A stretch of DNA of 64,000 bases. Source: Vibrio quintilis. GTDB taxonomy: Bacteria > Pseudomonadota > Gammaproteobacteria > Enterobacterales > Vibrionaceae. Positions 1-13,844 of the stretch are shown here, piece after piece (the stretch's first letter is position 1; each line of letters starts with the position of its first letter). The position numbers were made by a program, and so were the translations under genes. The notes beneath the pieces are model-generated. The model worked only from the letters and a program-made list of their open reading frames with translations, was not told where the DNA came from and ran no database searches. The stretch is taken from NCBI RefSeq assembly GCF_024529975.1, contig NZ_AP024897.1, positions 1 through 64,000 on the forward strand. Direction: 5' to 3'.

Positions 1-1896
<1,896 letters not shown>

Positions 1897-2529
1897 ATGA
1901 CGACTTTGAGAGCTCGTTTAGATCAACTGATAGCGCAGACTGACTTAGAGGTCAGTGAACATCAAAGGGAGCAATTAACCGGTTATGTTGCTTTATTAAA
2001 CAAATGGAACAAAGCTTATAATCTGACTTCTGTTCGTCATCCTGAAGAGATGCTGGTTAAACATATCTTAGATAGTATTGTTGTGAGTCCTCACTTAAGT
2101 GGTGAAAGGTTTATTGATGTCGGAACCGGCCCTGGATTGCCGGGAATTCCCTTAGCAATTATGAATCCTGAGAAAAATTTTACATTACTCGATAGTCTTG
2201 GAAAGCGGATTCGTTTCATTAAGCAGGTCATTTATGAGCTGAAAATTGATAATGTTGAGCCTGTACAAAGCAGAGTTGAGGCATTTCACCCACAAAATAA
2301 GTTTGATGGTGTTCTAAGCCGTGCATTCGCTTCTGTTTTAGATATGATAGATTGGTGCCAGCATCTTCCGGATCAGCAGAATGGTGTTTTTCTGGCTTTA
2401 AAAGGACAAGTACCGCACGATGAGATAAATCAGCTTCCTGAAGAATATTCTGTGACAGATGTCAAATCTTTAGTTGTTCCTGAGTTAGAAGGTGAGCGTC
2501 ATCTTGTAATCTTATCGCGCAAGAAATAA
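1897..2529 (+). CDS. rsmG: 16S rRNA (guanine-N7) methyltransferase RsmG (GidB)
   Basis: Methylates N7 of G527 (E. coli numbering) in 16S rRNA using SAM. The SAM-binding loop reads [10 protein letters not shown] at about residues 74-83, and the 210-residue length is normal. Its ATG directly follows the mnmG stop codon without an intergenic base, so the two are presumably co-transcribed and translationally coupled. Loss of this enzyme is known to give low-level streptomycin resistance; here the reading frame looks intact. Confidence 0.96.
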   Translation: MTTLRARLDQLIAQTDLEVSEHQREQLTGYVALLNKWNKAYNLTSVRHPEEMLVKHILDSIVVSPHLSGERFIDVGTGPGLPGIPLAIMNPEKNFTLLDSLGKRIRFIKQVIYELKIDNVEPVQSRVEAFHPQNKFDGVLSRAFASVLDMIDWCQHLPDQQNGVFLALKGQVPHDEINQLPEEYSVTDVKSLVVPELEGERHLVILSRKK

Positions 2530-2544
2530 ACAGCGAGGCAGATC

Positions 2545-3318
2545 GTGAGTAAAATTGTAGCAATCGCCAATCAGAAAGGCGGGGTTGGGAAAACAACAAC
2601 TTGTGTGAATTTAGCTGCATCAATGGCAGCAACAAAACGCAAGGTTTTAGTCATTGATCTGGATCCACAGGGAAATGCCACAATGGCAAGTGGTGTCGAT
2701 AAATATCAGGTTGATTACACGGCTTATGATTTATTAGTTGAAGAAGTTCCTTTTGAAGATGTTGTTTGCCAGAAAACGACCGGTCATTATGATTTGATTG
2801 CTGCAAATGCTGATGTGACCGCTGCAGAAATAAAACTCATGGAAGTTTTTGCCCGTGAAGTTCGTTTAAAAAACGTGTTATCGTCGGTTCGTGATAACTA
2901 TGATTTCATCTTTATCGATTGTCCTCCCTCTTTAAACCTTCTTACAATCAATGCGATGGCTGCCGCTGATTCTGTTTTAGTGCCGATGCAATGTGAATAT
3001 TTTGCACTTGAGGGACTGACAGCACTAATGGATACCATTAGTAAGCTGGCTGCAGTTGTTAACAACAATCTGAAGATAGAAGGTTTGCTAAGAACGATGT
3101 TTGATCCTCGTAATCGCTTGTCTAATGAGGTATCAGATCAGCTCAAGAAGCATTTTGGTGATAAAGTATACCGAACTGTTATTCCACGTAATGTTCGCCT
3201 TGCTGAGGCGCCTAGTCATGGTAAACCTGCTATGTATTATGATAAGTATTCTGTGGGCGCGAAAGCATATCTGGCTTTAGCCGGGGAAATGTTACGTCGT
3301 GATGAAGTTTTCGCTTAA
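2545..3318 (+). CDS. parA: Chromosome partitioning ATPase ParA (Soj)
   Basis: Cytoplasmic, nucleoid-associated Walker-type ATPase that with ParB-parS moves the origin region. The deviant Walker A motif KGGVGKTT lies at residues 11-18 and the Walker B stretch FIFIDCPPS near residue 121. Length is 257 residues. I chose the GTG start at 2545 because it places the Walker box at the usual distance from the N-terminus and has a GCGAGG ribosome site upstream. It sits 15 bp after rsmG and 25 bp before parB, the standard gidAB-parAB cluster. Confidence 0.95.
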   Translation: MSKIVAIANQKGGVGKTTTCVNLAASMAATKRKVLVIDLDPQGNATMASGVDKYQVDYTAYDLLVEEVPFEDVVCQKTTGHYDLIAANADVTAAEIKLMEVFAREVRLKNVLSSVRDNYDFIFIDCPPSLNLLTINAMAAADSVLVPMQCEYFALEGLTALMDTISKLAAVVNNNLKIEGLLRTMFDPRNRLSNEVSDQLKKHFGDKVYRTVIPRNVRLAEAPSHGKPAMYYDKYSVGAKAYLALAGEMLRRDEVFA

Positions 3319-3343
3319 GTATTAATACATAGGATTCGTTTTT

Positions 3344-4255
3344 ATGTCTAAACGTGGTTTAGGAAAAGGGTTGGATGCTTTATTGTCAACCAGCTCTCTG
3401 GCCAGAGAAAAGCAACAGGTTGCGACTCATAGCCAATCTCTTTCTTCAGATGGTGAGCTTACCGATATATCGATAACTCATTTAAAACCAGGAACCTATC
3501 AACCTCGTAAAGATGTTTCTCCTGAAGCTTTGGAAGAACTTTCAGCATCCATTCAGTCTCAGGGAATTATACAGCCCATCATCGTTCGTCCTGTCGGGCA
3601 AGGCATGTATGAAATTATTGCAGGTGAAAGACGCTGGAGAGCAGCAAGACTTGCCGGGTTGAAGCTTGTACCGTGTTTGGTCAAAAAAGTTGAAGATCGG
3701 GCAGCGATTGCAATGGCCCTGATAGAAAATATTCAACGTGAAGATTTGAATGCCATCGAAGAAGCTCAGGCTCTGGAACGGCTACAGGATGAGTTTGAAT
3801 TAACTCATCAGCAGGTTGCGGATGTTATTGGTAAATCCCGGGCTACTGTCAGTAATTTATTGCGTTTAAATCAGCTTGATGATGCGGTGAAGTTGCTTGT
3901 TGAAGAGCGTAAACTGGATATGGGGCATGCCCGGGCTCTGCTTGTTCTTGAAGGTGAAAAGCAGGCTCTGATTGCTCATGAAGTAGCAAAAAAACATTTA
4001 ACTGTTCGTCAAACTGAGCAGTTAGTTAAGAAAGCCCTGGAACCAGAAGCTGAGAAAATTCAGAAACCTGTTGTAACGAATCAGGCATTGAATTTGTCTG
4101 AAAGATTGGGTGAAATGTTACAAGCAAAAGTTTCTGTTGCTCTTTCTGATAAAGGGAAAGGAACGATTACGATTCGTGTTGATGAAAATCAGAAGCTGGA
4201 AGAGATTTTGCAGTCGTTAACACATCAGGTAGATTCACAGGAAGCCGTAAAGTAA
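3344..4255 (+). CDS. parB: Chromosome partitioning protein ParB (Spo0J)
   Basis: CTP-dependent clamp protein that loads at parS and works with the upstream ParA. The N-terminal ParB/Srx domain carries the GERRWRA box at residues 94-100 (CTP binding in this family). A helix-turn-helix region follows at roughly 140-175 (VADVIGKSRATVSNLLRL) and a C-terminal dimerisation segment closes the 303-residue protein. I saw no match to the usual parS consensus in this window, so the cognate sites are probably elsewhere near the origin. Confidence 0.95.
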   Translation: MSKRGLGKGLDALLSTSSLAREKQQVATHSQSLSSDGELTDISITHLKPGTYQPRKDVSPEALEELSASIQSQGIIQPIIVRPVGQGMYEIIAGERRWRAARLAGLKLVPCLVKKVEDRAAIAMALIENIQREDLNAIEEAQALERLQDEFELTHQQVADVIGKSRATVSNLLRLNQLDDAVKLLVEERKLDMGHARALLVLEGEKQALIAHEVAKKHLTVRQTEQLVKKALEPEAEKIQKPVVTNQALNLSERLGEMLQAKVSVALSDKGKGTITIRVDENQKLEEILQSLTHQVDSQEAVK

Positions 4256-4328
4256 AGCGCTGATGTTTTTTATGCGCTATGGTATTGCTTTTTGTGACAT
4301 ATTTTAAGGAATTGTAGGTTCGGCTTTA

Positions 4329-4356
4329 TTGTAAAAGATAGGGTCGAATGTATAAT
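4329..4356 (+). promoter_or_regulatory. Candidate sigma-70 promoter of the atp operon
   Basis: TTGTAA at 4329-4334 and a perfect TATAAT at 4351-4356, separated by 16 bp, end 27 bp before the atpI start. It is the only good promoter match in the 128-bp gap between parB and atpI. No terminator for parB is obvious in the same gap. Confidence 0.6.
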
Positions 4357-4383
4357 CGGCCTATAGTTAACGGATGGTAAATT

Positions 4384-4749
4384 ATGTTAAACAAATGGTA
4401 TATGTTGTCATTTCTTTGGCAGATAACCTTTTTTAGCATATCTGCCGCTATCGTGAACTATGCGCTGGGTGAGAAAAGTGGATTGTCTACTTTTCTCGGG
4501 GGGCTTGCGTACTGTGTACCTACATTATTAGCCAATTTATATATGCATTCTGGCCGTGATACTGGGAATGAATTTTCAGATGTTGGCCGTGCGTTTATTA
4601 GCAATGTCTATAAGTTGATTATGACCGCAGGCGTATTAGTGTTTATTTTTAAGAAAGTTGACATTAGTGCGGGTGTGTTTGTTGCTTTTTATTGTCTTGG
4701 TAGTGTCGTTCAGTTCGTAACGTCATTTTTTTCAATCAACCGTGAATAG
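4384..4749 (+). CDS. atpI: ATP synthase subunit I (AtpI)
   Basis: Small membrane protein encoded first in the ATP synthase operon, thought to help assemble the c-ring or supply magnesium. The 121 residues contain about four hydrophobic segments, as in proteobacterial UncI proteins. Sequence conservation in this family is low, so the call leans partly on position: it lies 12 bp before atpB and downstream of a good promoter candidate. Confidence 0.88.
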   Translation: MLNKWYMLSFLWQITFFSISAAIVNYALGEKSGLSTFLGGLAYCVPTLLANLYMHSGRDTGNEFSDVGRAFISNVYKLIMTAGVLVFIFKKVDISAGVFVAFYCLGSVVQFVTSFFSINRE

Positions 4750-5544
<795 letters not shown>

Positions 5545-5574
5545 TTCAAACTTATTTATCATAAAACTCAATAG

Positions 5575-5835
<261 letters not shown>

Positions 5836-5896
5836 TATAATTGCACTGTGATTAGTTAGTGTATTTTCCTATTTGCAAACATATGAGGAGTCTGCG

Positions 5897-6367
5897 GTGA
5901 ATATAAACGCAACTCTGTTCGGTCAAGCGATAGCTTTCGCTCTTTTTGTTTGGTTCTGCATGAAATTTGTATGGCCACCATTGATGACAGCTATTGAAGA
6001 ACGTCAGAAAAAAATTGCTGATGGTTTGTCTGCAGCCGAACGTGCTGAAAAAGATCTTGATTTAGCGAAAGCGAATGCTTCTGAACGCATCAAAGAAGCT
6101 AAACGTGCCGCTGCTGAAGTCATCGAACAAGCAAATAAGCGTAAGTTACAAATTATTGATGAAGCTCGTGTTGAAGCTGAAGGTGAGCGTGAAAAAATTA
6201 TCGCTCAGGCTGAAGCCGAGATTGAATCATTACGTAACAGAGCTCGTGATGACTTACGTAAACAGGTGGCAGTATTAGCTGTGACTGGTGCAGAGAAAAT
6301 TCTTGAGCGTTCAATCGATAAAGAAGCGCATAAAGATATTCTCGATAATATTACTGCAAAACTATAG
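5897..6367 (+). CDS. atpF: ATP synthase Fo subunit b
   Basis: Peripheral stalk subunit with one N-terminal membrane helix (about residues 5-27) followed by a long charged coiled coil reaching F1. I choose the GTG at 5897, preceded at 6 bases by GAGGAG, giving 156 residues with N-terminus (f)NINATLFGQ, the usual family start and length. An upstream in-frame ATG would add eight unmatched residues. It lies between the c and delta subunit genes. Confidence 0.95.
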   Translation: MNINATLFGQAIAFALFVWFCMKFVWPPLMTAIEERQKKIADGLSAAERAEKDLDLAKANASERIKEAKRAAAEVIEQANKRKLQIIDEARVEAEGEREKIIAQAEAEIESLRNRARDDLRKQVAVLAVTGAEKILERSIDKEAHKDILDNITAKL

Positions 6368-6381
6368 CTGGGGGGGCGAAT

Positions 6382-6915
6382 ATGTCTGATTTGGCAACTG
6401 TCGCACGCCCCTATGCTAAAGCAGCGTTTGACTTTGCGGTGGAAAAAGGGCAACTCGACCAATGGGGAGAGATGCTTACTTTTGCTGCTGAGGTTACCCA
6501 AAACGAGCATATGAAGGAGCTGTTAAATAGCTCTATGGCTGCCGAAAAAATGGCAGAATTATTTATTGCCGTTTGTGGTGAACAGTTTGATGAATTCGGT
6601 CAAAACCTGATTAAGGTGATGGCTGAGAATGGGCGATTAAAAGCTCTTTCTGATGTCTGTGATTTGTTTTTTGAGCTTAAAGTTGAGCACGAAAAGCAAG
6701 TTGAAGTTGAAGTTGTTTCTGCAACTGAGCTTTCTGAACAGCAAAAAACAGAAATCAGTAACAAACTGGAACAGCGACTTGAGCGCAAAGTTCAGCTGAA
6801 TTGCAGTATAGATGAGGCCCTACTCGGTGGGGTTATAATTCGAGCCGGAGACTTAGTCATCGATAATTCAATGTCTGGACGATTGTCCCGACTGAGCGAT
6901 GTCCTACAGTCTTAA
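6382..6915 (+). CDS. atpH: ATP synthase F1 subunit delta
   Basis: Stator subunit linking the b dimer to the top of the F1 alpha/beta ring. At 177 residues it is the normal length, with the conserved N-terminal [15 protein letters not shown] and the C-terminal pattern beginning [17 protein letters not shown]-rich ribosome site precedes the ATG. The stop lies 13 bp before the atpA start. Confidence 0.95.
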   Translation: MSDLATVARPYAKAAFDFAVEKGQLDQWGEMLTFAAEVTQNEHMKELLNSSMAAEKMAELFIAVCGEQFDEFGQNLIKVMAENGRLKALSDVCDLFFELKVEHEKQVEVEVVSATELSEQQKTEISNKLEQRLERKVQLNCSIDEALLGGVIIRAGDLVIDNSMSGRLSRLSDVLQS

Positions 6916-6928
6916 TGGGGATTGGAGC

Positions 6929-8470
6929 ATGCAACTTAATTCCACGGAAATTAGCGATCTAATTAAACAGCGAATAGAATCATTTAACGTTGTTAGTGAA
7001 GCTCGCAATGAAGGTACTATCGTATCGGTAAGCGATGGTATTATCCGCATTCATGGCCTGACGGACGTGATGCAAGGTGAAATGATTGAATTACCGGGTG
7101 GCCGTTATGCATTAGCACTTAACCTTGAGCGAGACTCGGTAGGTGCTGTTGTTATGGGGCCATATGCCGACCTGAAGGAAGGCACCAAAGTTACAGGTAC
7201 TGGTCGTATTCTTGAAGTACCTGTAGGGCCAGAGCTACTGGGTCGCGTAGTGAATACACTAGGTGAGCCAATTGATGGTAAAGGTTCGATTGATGCTAAA
7301 TTGTCTTCTCCTGTAGAAGTTATAGCACCTGGTGTAATCGATCGTAAATCGGTTGATCAACCAGTACAGACTGGTTATAAGTCTGTCGACTCGATGATTC
7401 CTATTGGTCGTGGTCAGCGTGAATTGATCATCGGTGACCGTCAGACTGGCAAAACAGCAATGGCAATTGATGCCATTATTAACCAGAAAGATTCAGGTAT
7501 TTTCTCTATCTACGTTGCAATTGGCCAAAAGGCATCAACAATTGCAAACGTGGTTCGTAAACTTGAAGAGCATGGCGCATTAGCAAATACAATTGTTGTT
7601 GTTGCTTCCGCATCTGAGTCCGCAGCTTTACAATATCTGGCTCCTTATGCCGGATGTGCGATGGGTGAATATTTCAGAGATCGTGGTGAAGATGCATTGA
7701 TTGTTTACGATGATCTCTCTAAACAAGCTGTTGCTTATCGTCAAATCTCTTTGTTGCTGAAGCGTCCTCCTGGTCGTGAAGCTTTCCCTGGTGATGTTTT
7801 CTACTTACACTCACGTTTACTTGAGCGTGCTGCTCGTGTAAGTGAAGAGTATGTTGAGCATTTCACTAATGGTGAAGTGAAAGGGAAAACAGGTTCTCTG
7901 ACAGCTCTTCCTATTATCGAAACTCAGGCTGGTGATGTTTCTGCTTTCGTACCAACGAATGTAATCTCTATTACTGATGGTCAGATCTTCCTTCAAACTG
8001 AACTGTTTAATGCAGGTGTTCGTCCTGCGGTTGACCCGGGTATTTCTGTATCCCGTGTTGGTGGTTCAGCTCAAACGAAGATCATGAAGAAACTATCTGG
8101 TGGTATTCGTACTGCACTGGCACAATATCGTGAATTAGCGGCGTTTGCTCAATTCTCTTCTGATCTGGATGATGCGACTAAGAAACAGCTTGATCATGGT
8201 CAGAAAGTAACTGAGTTGATGAAGCAGAAGCAATATGCACCTATGTCTGTATTTGATCAGTCATTGGTTATCTTTGCTGCTGAACGTGGTTATCTTGAAG
8301 ATATTGAGTTAAATAAATTGCTTGATTTCGAAGCTGCCCTACTGTCGTTTGCTCACAATCAATATGCTGATTTAGTCGCTGAGATTAACCAGACTGGTGC
8401 TTATAACGATGACATCGAAGCGAAGCTGAAAAAGCTGGTCGATGAGTTCAAAGCAAACCAAACTTGGTAA
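6929..8470 (+). CDS. atpA: ATP synthase F1 subunit alpha
   Basis: Non-catalytic nucleotide-binding subunit of F1. The Walker A motif GDRQTGKT falls at residues 169-176, identical in position to E. coli. The signature [17 protein letters not shown] follows in the C-terminal half. I use the ATG at 6929 (N-terminus [13 protein letters not shown] 3 bases upstream, 513 residues); a longer frame from 6899 overlaps atpH and adds unrelated residues. Confidence 0.97.
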   Translation: MQLNSTEISDLIKQRIESFNVVSEARNEGTIVSVSDGIIRIHGLTDVMQGEMIELPGGRYALALNLERDSVGAVVMGPYADLKEGTKVTGTGRILEVPVGPELLGRVVNTLGEPIDGKGSIDAKLSSPVEVIAPGVIDRKSVDQPVQTGYKSVDSMIPIGRGQRELIIGDRQTGKTAMAIDAIINQKDSGIFSIYVAIGQKASTIANVVRKLEEHGALANTIVVVASASESAALQYLAPYAGCAMGEYFRDRGEDALIVYDDLSKQAVAYRQISLLLKRPPGREAFPGDVFYLHSRLLERAARVSEEYVEHFTNGEVKGKTGSLTALPIIETQAGDVSAFVPTNVISITDGQIFLQTELFNAGVRPAVDPGISVSRVGGSAQTKIMKKLSGGIRTALAQYRELAAFAQFSSDLDDATKKQLDHGQKVTELMKQKQYAPMSVFDQSLVIFAAERGYLEDIELNKLLDFEAALLSFAHNQYADLVAEINQTGAYNDDIEAKLKKLVDEFKANQTW

Positions 8471-8516
8471 ACAGGTCGGTGGTGATGTGAATACCACCAG
8501 CTAATGGAGAGTAACG

Positions 8517-9386
8517 ATGGCCGGCGCGAAAGAGATACGTAATAAAATCGGAAGTGTGAAGAGCACTCAGAAGATTACGAAAGCAATGGAGATGGTAGCA
8601 GCTTCTAAGATGCGTCGCAGTCAGGACGCGATGGAAGCTTCCCGTCCCTATGCAGAAACGATACGTAAAGTGATCGGTCATGTCGCGAACGCTAATCTGG
8701 AATATCGTCATCCTTATCTGGATGAGCGTGATGCGAAACGTGTTGGTTATATCATTATTTCTACTGATCGGGGTCTTTGCGGTGGTTTGAATATTAATTT
8801 ATTCAAGAAATCTATGCAGGACATGAAAAGCTGGTCAGAAAGAAGTGTTGAAGTGGATGTGGCTGTCATAGGCTCAAAAGCAACAGCATTTTTTAATGGC
8901 AGTGGCGCTAAAGTATCTGCTCAGGTTTCAGGGTTGGGTGATAACCCAGCATTGGAAGACCTGATTGGTTCTGTTAGCGTGATGCTGAAGAAATATGATG
9001 AAGGTGAGTTGGATCGCCTCTATGTCGTGTTTAACCGTTTTGTGAACACCATGGTACAGGAACCAACGATCGATCAATTGTTACCTTTGCCGAAGCTGGA
9101 AAGCGAAGAAATGTCTAAACGTCAGCACTCATGGGACTATCTTTATGAGCCTGAACCTAAGCCTTTACTAGATACGTTGCTAAAACGTTATGTTGAGTCT
9201 CAGGTTTATCAGGGGGTTGTAGAGAATCTGGCTTGTGAGCAGGCTGCGCGAATGGTCGCTATGAAAGCTGCAACAGATAATGCCGGGAATCTGATTGAAG
9301 ATCTTGAGCTTGTGTATAACAAAGCCCGTCAGGCTGCGATTACACAAGAACTATCTGAGATTGTTTCAGGTGCGGCTGCTGTTTAA
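8517..9386 (+). CDS. atpG: ATP synthase F1 subunit gamma
   Basis: Central rotor shaft of F1. The 289 residues show the conserved N-terminal helix ([20 protein letters not shown], residues 4-23) and the C-terminal helix ending in [20 protein letters not shown], which together form the coiled-coil shaft. Gene position between alpha and beta is standard, and the ATG is preceded by a GGAG box. Confidence 0.97.
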   Translation: MAGAKEIRNKIGSVKSTQKITKAMEMVAASKMRRSQDAMEASRPYAETIRKVIGHVANANLEYRHPYLDERDAKRVGYIIISTDRGLCGGLNINLFKKSMQDMKSWSERSVEVDVAVIGSKATAFFNGSGAKVSAQVSGLGDNPALEDLIGSVSVMLKKYDEGELDRLYVVFNRFVNTMVQEPTIDQLLPLPKLESEEMSKRQHSWDYLYEPEPKPLLDTLLKRYVESQVYQGVVENLACEQAARMVAMKAATDNAGNLIEDLELVYNKARQAAITQELSEIVSGAAAV

Positions 9387-9406
9387 GCATTGGTAAAACG
9401 AAATAG

Positions 9407-10825
<1,419 letters not shown>

Positions 10826-10843
10826 GGCTGATTAGGAGGCTAT

Positions 10844-11266
10844 ATGGCGTCAATTCCCTTTCACCTGGATGTTGTGAGTGCTGAGAAGAAGATATTCTCC
10901 GGTATGGTAGAAACATTTCAGGTGACAGGTAGTGAGGGTGAACTTGGTATTTACCATGGTCACGCTCCACTACTGACTGCGATTAAGCCCGGTATGGTGC
11001 GTATTGTGAAGCAACACGGCCACGAAGAAATCATTTATGTTTCTGGTGGCATGGTTGAAGTTCAGCCGAGTACATCGACTGTACTCGCTGATACAGCCAT
11101 ACGTGGTGAAGATCTGGACGCAGCAAAGGCAGAAGAAGCCAAGCGCAGGGCTGAAGAAAATATTAAGAATCAGCACGGCGATATGGATTTTGCTCAAGCG
11201 GAAAGCGAGCTTGCGAAAGCGATTGCTCAGCTCCGGGTTATCGAGCTGGTAAAACAGCGTCGCTAA
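10844..11266 (+). CDS. atpC: ATP synthase F1 subunit epsilon
   Basis: Rotor subunit and intrinsic inhibitor of ATP hydrolysis. N-terminal beta-sandwich ([15 protein letters not shown]...) and a C-terminal two-helix domain make up 140 residues, the usual length. A good AGGAGG ribosome site precedes the ATG. It is the last gene of the operon and is followed 22 bp later by a strong intrinsic terminator. Confidence 0.96.
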   Translation: MASIPFHLDVVSAEKKIFSGMVETFQVTGSEGELGIYHGHAPLLTAIKPGMVRIVKQHGHEEIIYVSGGMVEVQPSTSTVLADTAIRGEDLDAAKAEEAKRRAEENIKNQHGDMDFAQAESELAKAIAQLRVIELVKQRR

Positions 11267-11288
11267 AATTTGCGATGTTAAAATTTAG

Positions 11289-11318
11289 AAGCGGCCTGAT
11301 AAAGGCCGCTTTTTTTTC
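11289..11318 (+). terminator. Rho-independent terminator of the atp operon
   Basis: Arms AAGCGGCC (11289-11296) and GGCCGCTT (11304-11311) form an 8-bp GC-rich stem with a 7-base loop, followed by an uninterrupted T-tract to 11318. Confidence 0.92.
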
Positions 11319-11425
11319 GAATTGATATCTTTATCCATTATCAGGATTTCTTTAACACCTCAGCGATTACTGTATAAAATAGGTTTTATGGTGTTTTTAT
11401 ATCATCTCATCAACAGGTAACTAGA

Positions 11426-12784
11426 ATGAAATTTAGTGCAGTCATATTAGCCGCCGGGAAAGGTTCTCGCATGTACTCCCAAAAACCAAAGGTTCTTCAT
11501 ACGCTCGCCGGAAAACCAATGGTCAAGCATGTGATTGATACATGTCAGGGACTTGGAGTCAATAAGGTTCATTTGGTTTACGGGCATGGTGGAGATTTAA
11601 TGAAGCAGACTTTATCCGAAGAGTCTGTTAACTGGGTTTATCAGTCAGAACAATTAGGTACCGGACATGCTGTTAATCAGGCTGCTGATATTTTTGAAGA
11701 GAATGAAAAAGTTGTTGTCCTGTATGGTGATGTTCCGCTGATTTCTGAAGAAACGATTGGAAAGTTGTTAGATTCATATCCTGAATCTGGTATTGCTCTC
11801 TTAACAGTTGTTTTAGACAACCCTGATGGATACGGACGCATTGTTCGTGAGAATGGTGGTGTTACTGCAATTGTGGAGCAAAAGGATGCTTCAGACGTAC
11901 AAAAGTCAATCAAAGAGATAAATACGGGGGTTTTAGTTGCTTCCGGAAAAGATCTGAAACGTTGGTTATCTCTGCTAAATAATGATAATGCCCAGGGAGA
12001 GTTTTACCTGACAGATATTATTGCGATGGCTCACAGTGAAGGAAAAGAAGTTACGGCTGTTCATCCACAGGATAGTATTGAAGTTGAAGGGGTGAATAAC
12101 AGAGTACAACTCGCAAAACTCGAGCGCATGTATCAAAAAAATCAGGCAGAAAAGCTGCTTGAGCAAGGTGTGATGCTTCGTGATCCTGAGCGGTTTGACC
12201 TCAGAGGTGAACTACAATGCGGGACAGATGTTGATATTGATGTAAATGTTATTATTGAGGGTTGTGTTTCTATTGGAAATAATGTCGTCATTGGTGCCGG
12301 TTGTATTCTGAAAGATTGTGAAATTGATGATAATTCACTGGTTCGGCCCTATAGTGTGATTGAAGGGGCAATTGTTGGTGAATCATGTACAGTCGGACCT
12401 TTTACTCGCTTAAGGCCTGGTGCTGAAATGCTGGATGATGCTCATGTAGGCAATTTTGTTGAAATGAAAAAATCCCGATTAGGGTGTGGGTCTAAAGCAA
12501 ATCATCTGACTTACCTTGGTGATTCTGTCATCGGGGACCGGGTGAATATTGGCGCTGGTACGATTACCTGTAATTATGATGGTGCAAATAAATTCCAGAC
12601 AACAATTGGAGATGATGTTTTTATCGGTTCTGATAGCCAGTTAGTTGCACCAGTGGTCATTGCTGATGGTGCCACTATTGGTGCTGGTACAACATTGACC
12701 AGGAATGTTTCTGAAGGCGAGCTGGTGATAACCCGGGCAAAAGAACGCAGAGTTAGTCACTGGGAAAGGCCGACGAAAAAATAG
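11426..12784 (+). CDS. glmU: Bifunctional N-acetylglucosamine-1-P uridyltransferase / glucosamine-1-P acetyltransferase GlmU
   Basis: Makes UDP-GlcNAc for peptidoglycan and LPS. The N-terminal uridyltransferase has the nucleotide-binding loop LAAGKGSRM at residues 8-16. From about residue 250 on, the hexapeptide repeats of a left-handed beta-helix form the acetyltransferase, including the NHLTYLGDS segment. The 452 residues are full length. It follows the atp terminator, as in E. coli (atpC-glmU), and probably has its own promoter in the 107-bp gap. Confidence 0.96.
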   Translation: MKFSAVILAAGKGSRMYSQKPKVLHTLAGKPMVKHVIDTCQGLGVNKVHLVYGHGGDLMKQTLSEESVNWVYQSEQLGTGHAVNQAADIFEENEKVVVLYGDVPLISEETIGKLLDSYPESGIALLTVVLDNPDGYGRIVRENGGVTAIVEQKDASDVQKSIKEINTGVLVASGKDLKRWLSLLNNDNAQGEFYLTDIIAMAHSEGKEVTAVHPQDSIEVEGVNNRVQLAKLERMYQKNQAEKLLEQGVMLRDPERFDLRGELQCGTDVDIDVNVIIEGCVSIGNNVVIGAGCILKDCEIDDNSLVRPYSVIEGAIVGESCTVGPFTRLRPGAEMLDDAHVGNFVEMKKSRLGCGSKANHLTYLGDSVIGDRVNIGAGTITCNYDGANKFQTTIGDDVFIGSDSQLVAPVVIADGATIGAGTTLTRNVSEGELVITRAKERRVSHWERPTKK

Positions 12785-12820
12785 TCTATATTTTGTGTCA
12801 GTGTTTTTATATGCTGACAC

Positions 12821-13086
12821 TATACCCAAGCAACCTGAAGATGCAGGGTTCAGTGAGATTTGTCTGGCTCTGAGACAAGGCACTGATTCGAAAACATAGT
12901 CATTCTACGTTGAAAATCAGTCACGCCGTATCAGAGCCAGACAAACTCACCCGCAGGGCGTGAGCTGAAAGGCACATTTCTGCGTCAAGAGAATTTGAAA
13001 GGTGGGCACATTCCTGCATTCTCTTTCCTTGAACTGCACCTTTCGGCTGCACGCTGAATCATGCATCTTCAGGTTGCTTGGGTATA
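12821..13086. repeat. 266-bp MITE-like inverted-repeat element, copy 1
   Basis: The ends are perfect inverted repeats: TATACCCAAGCAACCTGAAG at 12821-12840 (extending five more bases) and its reverse complement ending at 13086. Nested inverted segments lie inside, including GTCTGGCTCTGA with TCAGAGCCAGAC and AGAGAAT with ATTCTCT, so the transcript could fold extensively. There is no coding frame. A shortened copy lies at 38256-38363. Together with a short stem at 12795-12820 it fills the 400-bp gap between glmU and yigZ. Confidence 0.85.
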
Positions 13087-13184
13087 TAATGCGGTTTTCA
13101 GTTATTTAAGTTGCAGGAATGAGTTGGAATGTTCACTTCAGATCGTTATACGCACCTTCTGCATAATAGAATATTTTTTGTTAT

Positions 13185-13820
13185 ATGATTCATATTCAAC
13201 CTTACTTGATTCCTTCAGATTCTGTTCAATATGAAGAAGAAATCAAAAAAAGCAGGTTTTTGACTTATCTTCATCATACGCCTGGAACTGATTTAGCAAA
13301 GCAGTATATTTGTCAGATTAGAGCGTTACATCCGGGAGCCAGGCATCATTGTTGGGCTTTTGTTGCCGGGGTGCCTGAAAATTCAATGTTGTGGGGATTT
13401 AGTGATGATGGTGAACCATCAGGAACTGCAGGAAAGCCTATATTATCCCAGCTTTCGGGATCCGGAATTGGAGAAATTACAGCTGTCGTTGTCCGGTATT
13501 CTGGTGGGATCAAGCTGGGAACCGGAGGATTAGTCAAAGCGTATGGTGGCGGTGTTCAGCAGGCATTGAAACAAATTCAGGTTGTTGAAAAGAAAGTGAC
13601 TACTGCAGTGAAAGTAACTCTGGATTATGAGTTGCTTTCAGTTGTCAGGCCGGTGATCGAAAACTTCCAGGCAAAGGAAGTGGATGCACAGTATTTACAT
13701 AACGTTATTTTACTTATTGAAATTGAAGTTCTTCATTTAGAAGAGTTTAAACAAGCTATTATCAATAAATCGAGAGCCAGAGTTGTTGTTGAACTATTGA
13801 ATAATTTACAGGAAATTTGA
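13185..13820 (+). CDS. yigZ: YigZ/IMPACT family protein
   Basis: Member of the widely conserved YigZ/IMPACT family; its eukaryotic relative IMPACT binds GCN1, but the bacterial role is not settled. The family core HHCWAFVAG and GEPSGTAGKPIL ... VVVRYSGGIKLGTGGL lies in the first two thirds, and the C-terminal third is the usual ferredoxin-like domain. The 211 residues fit. The ribosome site before the ATG is weak. Gene order yigZ-trkH-hemG-rRNA is shared with E. coli. Confidence 0.92.
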   Translation: MIHIQPYLIPSDSVQYEEEIKKSRFLTYLHHTPGTDLAKQYICQIRALHPGARHHCWAFVAGVPENSMLWGFSDDGEPSGTAGKPILSQLSGSGIGEITAVVVRYSGGIKLGTGGLVKAYGGGVQQALKQIQVVEKKVTTAVKVTLDYELLSVVRPVIENFQAKEVDAQYLHNVILLIEIEVLHLEEFKQAIINKSRARVVVELLNNLQEI

Positions 13821-13844
13821 GGTTTACCTTAAAACTATATAAGT

